This document shows positions 6,586 through 11,415 of a stretch of 11,415 bases of DNA, piece after piece. Position 1 is the first letter of the stretch; the number at the start of each line of letters is the position of its first letter. Source of the stretch: Armatimonadota bacterium. Lineage in GTDB: Bacteria; Armatimonadota; Hebobacteria; CAIYQO01. The stretch spans positions 1-11,415 of the forward strand of contig JAKIYB010000092.1 in assembly GCA_022708765.1 (NCBI GenBank), written 5' to 3'. The notes beneath the pieces are model-generated. The model worked only from the letters and a program-made list of their open reading frames with translations. It made no database searches and was not told the origin of the DNA. Made by a program: the position numbers and the translations under genes.

Positions 6586-6774
6586 ATGGTGCATGTCGAG
6601 TTGAAAGATGGCGAATCGCTTGATAGCGCGATCCGTCGCTTAAAGCGACTGGTACAGAACGCGGGCGTGATGGAAGAAGCCCGCCGGCATGAGCGCTACG
6701 AAAAGCCGAGCGAGCGTCGTCGCCGCGTTGCCGCGGCTGCCGCCCGCCGCAAACGCCCCTCCTCCGGCGAATAG
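6586..6774 (+). CDS. rpsU: Small ribosomal subunit protein bS21
   Basis: A 62-residue basic protein matching bS21 along its length: ESLDSAIRRLKRLVQNAGVM, then the RHERYEKPSERRRR segment and a Lys/Arg-rich tail. bS21 sits on the platform of the 30S subunit near the 3' end of 16S rRNA and helps early initiation. The start is the ATG at 6586. AAGGAG at 6569-6574 lies 11 bases upstream, slightly far but acceptable. The frame is open upstream to 6274, yet that extension would cross the promoter. The gene has its own strong promoter and terminator, so it appears to be a single-gene unit ahead of phoH. Confidence 0.96.
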   Translation: MVHVELKDGESLDSAIRRLKRLVQNAGVMEEARRHERYEKPSERRRRVAAAAARRKRPSSGE

Positions 6775-6782
6775 AGCCATTC

Positions 6783-6820
6783 CGATGAGGCCGCATTCGC
6801 GGCCTCATCGTTCTTCTCCT
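6783..6820 (+). terminator. Intrinsic terminator after rpsU
   Basis: A perfect 12-bp stem (CGATGAGGCCGC, loop ATTC, GCGGCCTCATCG) begins 8 bp after the rpsU stop and is followed by the T-rich TTCTTCTCCT. It separates rpsU from the phoH operon. Confidence 0.88.
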
Positions 6821-6864
6821 GCCGTTCATCGCTACCGCGCTGTTCCGCATACCCGCCACTTCGC

Positions 6865-6895
6865 TTGCGCGCACCCCGCCGTAATGCAGTATAAT
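6865..6895 (+). promoter_or_regulatory. Promoter of the phoH operon
   Basis: TATAAT at 6890-6895 is an exact -10. The best -35 is TTGCGC at 6865-6870 with a long 19-bp spacer, so this half is uncertain. Transcription would start near 6902, about 45 nt before the phoH start codon. Confidence 0.65.
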
Positions 6896-6946
6896 ACGGA
6901 TGGGGTATTCACCCCGACCCGCGCGTTACGAAAGGAGCAGGAATTC

Positions 6947-7960
6947 TTGCCTGACGTGGATCAGTCTTTTTCGCCGTCGGAGACCGCGGCGACAACCCGC
7001 GTAATCCGCACCGTCATTTTTGCCAGTCACGAAGAAGCGATGGCAGTTCTCGGCCCCCGCGACGGTCATCTCCGTCTTATCGAGCGCGCCTTCGATGCCG
7101 CACTCATTCTCCGCGATACCACGCTGGAGATTCATAGCCATGCGGACACGGCACAGCAGATCGTCTCGCTGATCGAGGGATTCATCCAGCTTGTGCGCCA
7201 TGGCCATCACCCCAGCGGCGATGAAGTGCGGTATTCCATCAACGTGCTCCGCGAAGAGCGCGCCACCCCGGATATCACCGTCTTTTCGGAAGTCATCCTT
7301 ACCACGCATCGTGGCAGGCAGATTCGCCCGAAAACAACGCATCAACACGAATTCACACACGCGGTGCGCCAGCACGATCTGGTATTTGCCATCGGGCCGG
7401 CGGGCACAGGAAAAACCTACCTCGCCGTAGCCCTGGCGGTTGCCGCCCTTAATAGTAAGCGTGTGCAGCGCATCATTCTCACACGTCCGGCGGTGGAAGC
7501 GGGCGAACGGCTGGGTTTTCTGCCGGGCGACCTGCAGGAGAAGATAAACCCGTATTTGCGCCCGCTCTACGATGCCCTGTATGATATGATGGAAATGGAG
7601 AAAGTTGAGCGTTTGCTGGAGAAGAAGATCATCGAAATCGCCCCGCTGGCATTCATGCGCGGGCGCACGCTAAACGATGCTTTTATTATCATGGACGAAG
7701 GGCAGAATACTTCGCCCGAGCAAATGAAAATGTTTCTCACCCGTATGGGGTTCGGCTCGCAGATGGTCGTCACCGGCGACATCACGCAAATTGACCTGCC
7801 GGACGGTCAGCGTTCCGGCCTGGTGGAGGTGCGCCGCATTCTGGAAACGGTAGATGACCTGCGTTTTGTCACCTTCGATGACAGCGACGTGGTGCGCCAT
7901 CCGCTGGTGCAGCGCATCGTGAAAGCCTACGATGCCGCGCCGCGAGGAAAGAAGGCATGA
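6947..7960 (+). CDS. phoH: PhoH-family ATPase
   Basis: A 337-residue protein of typical PhoH (PhoL/YbeZ) length. Residues about 18-110 form the N-terminal nucleic-acid-binding-like region. The P-loop ATPase domain contains Walker A GPAGTGKT at 150-157 and Walker B FIIMDE at 246-251, with the hallmark RPAVEAGERLGFLPGDLQEK at 180-199 and TGDITQIDLP at 277-286. The family is linked to RNA metabolism and ribosome or rRNA maturation together with YbeY, encoded two genes downstream. I place the start at the TTG at 6947: AAAGGAG lies nine bases upstream and the promoter lies before it. The frame is open back to 6689, but that part overlaps rpsU and its terminator. The stop overlaps the next start as ATGA, which indicates translational coupling. 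Confidence 0.94.
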   Translation: MPDVDQSFSPSETAATTRVIRTVIFASHEEAMAVLGPRDGHLRLIERAFDAALILRDTTLEIHSHADTAQQIVSLIEGFIQLVRHGHHPSGDEVRYSINVLREERATPDITVFSEVILTTHRGRQIRPKTTHQHEFTHAVRQHDLVFAIGPAGTGKTYLAVALAVAALNSKRVQRIILTRPAVEAGERLGFLPGDLQEKINPYLRPLYDALYDMMEMEKVERLLEKKIIEIAPLAFMRGRTLNDAFIIMDEGQNTSPEQMKMFLTRMGFGSQMVVTGDITQIDLPDGQRSGLVEVRRILETVDDLRFVTFDDSDVVRHPLVQRIVKAYDAAPRGKKA

Positions 7961-10137
7961 AGACACGACCGGTATGGCACGCTCTCGCGCGACAGGGCGC
8001 ATCGCTGGCGCGGCGCGTTGGCTGGCGCGCGGCGTTGAAGCCACTGCTGGGCCTGGCGATGATTGCCGCGTTGACAACCCTGATTTACGTGCACCTGGAC
8101 TATTACCAGGTTGGTGCGGTGATGGAGCAATTCCGCCCCGGTCTACCTGCTCCGCACGAGATTCGTGCCAATGGCGATGTCACCATTGTGGATTTGGACG
8201 AAACCTCCCGCCTGAAGGAAAAACTTGCCAGCGAAGTGCCTCCGGTATATGAATACGATCGAACGGCGTTGGAAGAAGCACGGAGCGATCTGAAGATACT
8301 CTTTGACGCGTTATTTATCTTTTCGGATGAGCATGACGCGCTGCTGCGCGAGAAACACTTCGCCACCGCCACCGTCGCGTATGCGCGGCAGACTCCCCCC
8401 CGTGCGCAAGCCAGCCTGCGCAGCCTCGCCCGCGGCGTGTTGGAGACGGTAATGGCTGCGGACGCGCGCGTGGAATATGAGGCAATGGAGCAGCGTGCCC
8501 TCAATCTGTTGCGTGCCCGCCTGCCCGAACCAGACTCAGTCAATCTTGCCACTCAGGTAGTCCGCGGCGTGCTTCGCCCCACATGGATCGTGAACGAAAC
8601 GCTCACCGAAAAGGCTCGCGAGGCTGCTCGCGCGACGGTTGAGCCGGTAACGCAAACCTTTCGGCGCGGCCAGGTGGTAGTGCGAAAGGACGCCATTATC
8701 ACCGGCACGCTGCTGCAGCAACTGAAACAAACCGGCCTGCTTACCCCCGCGCCCATCACCCGCGTTGCGCCGATTGCCGCCCTGATGTTCCTCGGTGTGC
8801 TGGCGCTCGGGCTCTACCTGCGCGCTTACTGTCCAACCGTCTACGCCCGGCATCGAAAGCTGTTGCTGCTGGCGATGCTTATCATCACATCCGTCGGCGC
8901 GCAGATGATATTCGGCGCGAATCAGGCGCTTGAGACACCGGTGAGCTTGATTGCCTTGCCGGCCGGCGCGATGGCCATCGCCGGCTTGCTCGGTGTCCAG
9001 GCGGCCGTTGTTTCAACGCTCTTCATGGTCGTCACCGCCGGGCTTACAGCGCACCACCAGTTTTCCGTGGTGCTGCTGGCGACCGGTGCCTCACTGGCGG
9101 GCATCATGGCTATCGGTTCCATCTGGCCGGCCAGTCGCATGGTGCCGGCAGTCATCACCCTCATCGTCATAGACTTCTTGCTGCTCGTTTTCACCATCGG
9201 TCTGCTTCCCGGCACCGCTTCATCAGCGTTGCTCATGAACCTTGGTCCGTTAGCCCTCTCCGCGACCGCCGGCGGTCTTGGCGCCACCATCGTTGCCGCC
9301 GGCGCCATCTATATCCTGGCGCGACCCTTCAGCATCACTACCGCCTACCGTCTGATGGAACTGGCCAATCCCAACGAACCGATGCTGCGCCGCATGATGA
9401 CGGAAGCCCCGGGATCGTATCATTCCAGTGTGATGGTCGCGAATCTCGCCGAAGCCGCCGCCGACGCCATCGGCGGCGACATGCTCCTCGCACGCGCCGC
9501 CGCGCTTTATCACGATATTGGAAAACTGAAACGCCCAGCTTTCTTCGTGGAGAATCAGGCGCCACTCGGCGTGGAAAATGTTCATCTGCGATTGTCACCC
9601 AAACTCTCGTATCTCATCCTCATCAGCCACGTGCGCGATGGCGAAGAACTGGGTAAGAAGGCTCACCTTCCAGAGGAAATTCTCACCATCATACGCGAGC
9701 ACCACGGCACATCACTGGCCGCGTATTTTTATCATCGCGCGGTGAGCGAAGCCGGTGACCAGTCCGTCTCGGAATATGAATTCCGCTATCCCGGCCCACG
9801 CCCCAGCACCCGTGAATCGGCGGTGGTGATGCTCTCGGATTCGGTACAAGCCTCGGTAAAGGCGTTGAAGGAGCCGACGCCCACTCGCATTGAACACATG
9901 GTGCGCGAAATTATTGACAGCCGGCTGGCGGATGGGCAACTCGATGACTGCGGCCTCACCCTGCGCGACCTGCGCGTCATCGGCGAGGTCTTTACCAGTA
10001 TTTTAAGTGGCCTGTATACTTATACGCGTATTGAATATCCGGTGCTGAAAGCGGAAGGGACGCGCGAGCGTGGCTATTCTCATACAGAATCAACTCCAGC
10101 GCCGAGTGGCGTATCCGCTGCTGCGCCGCGCCATTGA
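7957..10137 (+). CDS. pgpH: 7TM-HD family cyclic-di-AMP phosphodiesterase
   Basis: A 726-residue PgpH/YqfF-type membrane protein. One N-terminal membrane segment (about 28-46) is followed by an extracytoplasmic 7TMR-HDED domain (about 50-265). Next come about seven membrane segments between 268 and 456 and a cytoplasmic HD phosphohydrolase domain. Metal-binding residues appear intact: H489 in SYHSSVM, H519-D520 in YHDIGK, H558 in ISHVRDG, H582-H583 in EHHGT, and D628 in MLSDSVQAS. The RPAFFVENQ segment is also present. Characterised members hydrolyse c-di-AMP to pApA, so that is the likely reaction; no cyclase gene is visible here. GAGG at 7944-7947 is a suitable ribosome-binding site for the ATG that overlaps the phoH stop. 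The last about 25 residues, after RIEYPVLK, are low-complexity and overlap ybeY by 68 bp. The symbol is by family resemblance; yqfF is a synonym. Confidence 0.92.
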   Translation: MKTRPVWHALARQGASLARRVGWRAALKPLLGLAMIAALTTLIYVHLDYYQVGAVMEQFRPGLPAPHEIRANGDVTIVDLDETSRLKEKLASEVPPVYEYDRTALEEARSDLKILFDALFIFSDEHDALLREKHFATATVAYARQTPPRAQASLRSLARGVLETVMAADARVEYEAMEQRALNLLRARLPEPDSVNLATQVVRGVLRPTWIVNETLTEKAREAARATVEPVTQTFRRGQVVVRKDAIITGTLLQQLKQTGLLTPAPITRVAPIAALMFLGVLALGLYLRAYCPTVYARHRKLLLLAMLIITSVGAQMIFGANQALETPVSLIALPAGAMAIAGLLGVQAAVVSTLFMVVTAGLTAHHQFSVVLLATGASLAGIMAIGSIWPASRMVPAVITLIVIDFLLLVFTIGLLPGTASSALLMNLGPLALSATAGGLGATIVAAGAIYILARPFSITTAYRLMELANPNEPMLRRMMTEAPGSYHSSVMVANLAEAAADAIGGDMLLARAAALYHDIGKLKRPAFFVENQAPLGVENVHLRLSPKLSYLILISHVRDGEELGKKAHLPEEILTIIREHHGTSLAAYFYHRAVSEAGDQSVSEYEFRYPGPRPSTRESAVVMLSDSVQASVKALKEPTPTRIEHMVREIIDSRLADGQLDDCGLTLRDLRVIGEVFTSILSGLYTYTRIEYPVLKAEGTRERGYSHTESTPAPSGVSAAAPRH

Positions 10138-10549
10138 AGAAACGCTGCGCGGGGAAGGGCGCTCACCACGAATGATAGAAGTGAGCGTTGCGTTGGTGGA
10201 CGATGAAGTCATCGCGGCGTTGAATGGCCGGTACCGCGGCAAAGATGGTCCTACCGACGTGCTTTCCTTTGCGCAGGATGCGACACCGGTTGCACCTGGA
10301 GCACCGGCTCTGCTGGGCGATATCGTCATTTCACTGGATACCGCCGCATCGCAGGCAACCAGCCAGGAGTGCACACTTGATGAAGAAGTGTGCTGGCTGG
10401 CCATTCATGGAACATTACATTTATTGGGGTATGATGATGCCACTGCCGAGGGTTTTACGGAGATGGTCCGAAAGGGGACGGACATCTGGAGACGGCTCTT
10501 CCCAGACACCGCCCCCCCAGCATCCCGCACCAGTGCACACGACACATAA
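10070..10549 (+). CDS. ybeY: Endoribonuclease YbeY, rRNA maturation factor
   Basis: A 159-residue protein of normal YbeY length. Family signatures are NGRYRGKDGPTDVLSFAQD (about 51-69), GDIVIS (84-89) and the metal motif HGTLHLLGYDD at 113-123. YbeY is a zinc-dependent metallo-RNase that acts in 16S rRNA 3'-end processing and 70S ribosome quality control. The third metal ligand, normally His in HGxLHLxGYDH, is Asp123 here (codon GAT at 10436-10438); the first two, H113 and H117, are intact. Asp can bind zinc, so the enzyme may still work. The start is the GTG at 10070, which gives the family-typical MAILIQNQLQ start, with GGAAGGGA nine bases upstream. It overlaps the 3' end of the HD gene by 68 bp in another frame, and the next gene begins 7 bp after its stop. 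Confidence 0.93.
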   Translation: MAILIQNQLQRRVAYPLLRRAIEETLRGEGRSPRMIEVSVALVDDEVIAALNGRYRGKDGPTDVLSFAQDATPVAPGAPALLGDIVISLDTAASQATSQECTLDEEVCWLAIHGTLHLLGYDDATAEGFTEMVRKGTDIWRRLFPDTAPPASRTSAHDT

Positions 10550-10556
10550 AGGCACA

Positions 10557-11264
10557 ATGTCGAGTTTTGGACGGGCTTTCGAAGGATTGTCGCACGTGAT
10601 GTGGACGCAGCGCCACGTGCGCGTGCAACTCATCATGGTCGTGCTTGTACTCATGCTGTCCTATTATTATAAGCTTGACGCCATCAAAGTGCTCTTCGTC
10701 GTCTCCGCCATCTGCCTTGTGCTTCTCGCCGAGTTTTTTAACACCGCCATTGAGGTGGTGGTGAATATGATTACCGAAGCTGATCATCCACTGGCGAAAA
10801 TCGCCAAAGATGTCGCCGCCGCCGGCGTGCTCATCGCCAGCACCTATGCCCTTATTGTAGGCGGCACCATCTTTCTCAACAGTGAGAATCTCTTACGCCT
10901 CTTTAGCGGCGTTTCGCCACTGACGAAACTCGTTGAACCACATCCCGTGGTGGTGCTCCTCATGGGCATACTGGTACTGAGCATAATTGTCGCGCTATCG
11001 AAAATCCGCGTTGGACACGGCACTATTCTGCGTGGGGGCGCTGTCAGCGGGCATACCGCCGTTGCCTTTCTTCTCTTTGCTTTCATCGTCATCAACAGTA
11101 AATATAACCTGCTCATCTCCACCTTCGCGTTCTTACTCGCGTTCCTTGTCGCACAAAGTCGGGTTGAGGGGAAGATTCACACGCTGCGCGAAGTGCTCTG
11201 GGGCGCCACAGTCGCTATCTTGTTCGCTTTACTGCTGGTTTTCTTTGCCGGGCGCGCGCATTGA
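10557..11264 (+). CDS. DgkA-type lipid kinase fused to a PAP2-like domain
   Basis: A 235-residue integral membrane protein with two domains. Residues 1-105 match the DgkA/undecaprenol kinase family: SFGRAFEGLSHV, then AEFFNTAIEVVVNMITEADH and PLAKIAKDVAAAGVL. The catalytic-type N62, E66, K84 and D85 are present, while the usual Asp after NxAIExxx is Asn70. Residues about 128-235 resemble a PAP2 phosphatase: K149-IRVGHGTIL-R159, SGHT at 164-167 and SRVEGKIHTLRE at 201-212 provide the three phosphatase motifs in reduced form. The kinase half would phosphorylate diacylglycerol or undecaprenol at the inner membrane; the PAP2 half would remove phosphate from a lipid phosphate, if active. The start ATG has AAAGG four bases upstream, and TAA of ybeY lies 7 bp before it. 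It appears to be the last gene of the phoH operon. Which lipid is used cannot be told. Confidence 0.88.
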   Translation: MSSFGRAFEGLSHVMWTQRHVRVQLIMVVLVLMLSYYYKLDAIKVLFVVSAICLVLLAEFFNTAIEVVVNMITEADHPLAKIAKDVAAAGVLIASTYALIVGGTIFLNSENLLRLFSGVSPLTKLVEPHPVVVLLMGILVLSIIVALSKIRVGHGTILRGGAVSGHTAVAFLLFAFIVINSKYNLLISTFAFLLAFLVAQSRVEGKIHTLREVLWGATVAILFALLLVFFAGRAH

Positions 11265-11323
11265 CGCATGCCTGGTTTGCACCCGCATACCGACACACTC
11301 CACGCAAATCCGCGCCACGCCTG
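11265..11323. other. Short intergenic stretch, no terminator seen
   Basis: Between the DgkA-PAP2 stop and the next promoter I find no hairpin followed by a T-tract. Read-through from the phoH operon into the next gene is therefore possible. Confidence 0.4.
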
Positions 11324-11351
11324 TTGCGCCTGGCCGGTAACCTGCTATACT
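11324..11351 (+). promoter_or_regulatory. Promoter with extended -10 before the last gene
   Basis: TTGCGC at 11324-11329, a 16-bp spacer and TATACT at 11346-11351 form a plausible sigma-70 promoter. A TG one base before the -10 (11343-11344) makes it extended. Transcription would begin near 11358, only about 14-20 nt before the candidate ATGs. Confidence 0.65.
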
Positions 11352-11357
11352 GAATGT

Positions 11358-11373
11358 ATCGGCTGGCGCCGAT
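11358..11373. repeat. Inverted repeat at the transcription start of the last gene
   Basis: ATCGGC, loop TGGC and GCCGAT form a perfect 6-bp stem. It starts where transcription should begin and its last two bases are the first two of the ATG at 11372. It could be an operator or a 5'-terminal RNA hairpin. Confidence 0.5.
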
Positions 11374-11415
11374 GGCAATGACGACACTTGATTGGATATT
11401 ACTGGGCGTTGTCGT
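11372..11415 (+). CDS. Probable CvpA-like membrane protein, N-terminus only
   Basis: Only the first 14 codons lie in the window: MAMTTLDWILLGVV. A short start followed by a DWILL hydrophobic segment is typical of CvpA-family membrane proteins, but so few residues cannot prove it; any membrane protein with an N-terminal helix would fit. Two in-frame ATGs (11372 and 11378) are possible. Neither has a clear Shine-Dalgarno, and the predicted leader is very short. The first ATG overlaps an inverted repeat, so 11378 may be the real start. Confidence 0.45.
   Translation, partial: MAMTTLDWILLGVV

Noticed and set aside
6689..6946. In-frame upstream extension of phoH
   Set aside because: It overlaps the end of rpsU, its terminator and the phoH promoter. 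The TTG at 6947 has a good Shine-Dalgarno.
10224..10556. In-frame upstream extension of the DgkA-PAP2 gene
   Set aside because: It lies inside ybeY in another frame. The DgkA pattern begins at the ATG at 10557, which has its own ribosome-binding site.

Overview
The window looks like a chromosomal segment of a GC-rich bacterium. Gene content (S21 protein, PhoH, a 7TM-HD phosphodiesterase, YbeY, a DgkA/PAP2 fusion, GTG and TTG starts) fits a Terrabacteria-type lineage such as Armatimonadota. This placement is an inference from gene content and order and has low confidence. I saw no tRNA or rRNA gene, transposon, phage gene or CRISPR array.

Left part (1-3515): a very long minus-strand gene runs off the left edge (821 codons visible, function not recognised). 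It is divergent from an AraC-family regulator with a cupin-like sensor domain. The 159-bp region between them holds three adjacent perfect inverted repeats and an extended -10 promoter for the regulator.

Middle part (3520-6240): a minus-strand pair, xseB followed by a membrane protein with a degenerate J-like domain and a TPR, converges on the regulator with only 4 bp between stop codons. Divergent from xseB is a GT4 glycosyltransferase with its own promoter and a 15-bp palindrome in its leader.

Right part (6241-11415): a 345-bp gene-free stretch with a long hairpin leads to a perfect-consensus sigma-70 promoter, rpsU and a strong intrinsic terminator. Next comes a tightly packed operon: phoH, 7TM-HD (pgpH/yqfF-like), ybeY and a DgkA-PAP2 fusion, with ATGA overlap, 68-bp overlap and 7-bp gap between successive genes. 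This order is a known conserved cluster linking RNA maturation (PhoH, YbeY), c-di-AMP turnover (7TM-HD) and recycling of lipid carriers (DgkA/PAP2). A new promoter and the first codons of a probable CvpA-type membrane protein end the window.

Most of the right part is conserved housekeeping. The less ordinary items are the large unknown protein with its structured leader, the J-like/TPR/membrane protein, the orphan xseB, the YbeY metal-motif change, the kinase-phosphatase fusion, and several palindromes at promoters. I found no convincing evidence of a new multi-gene system.
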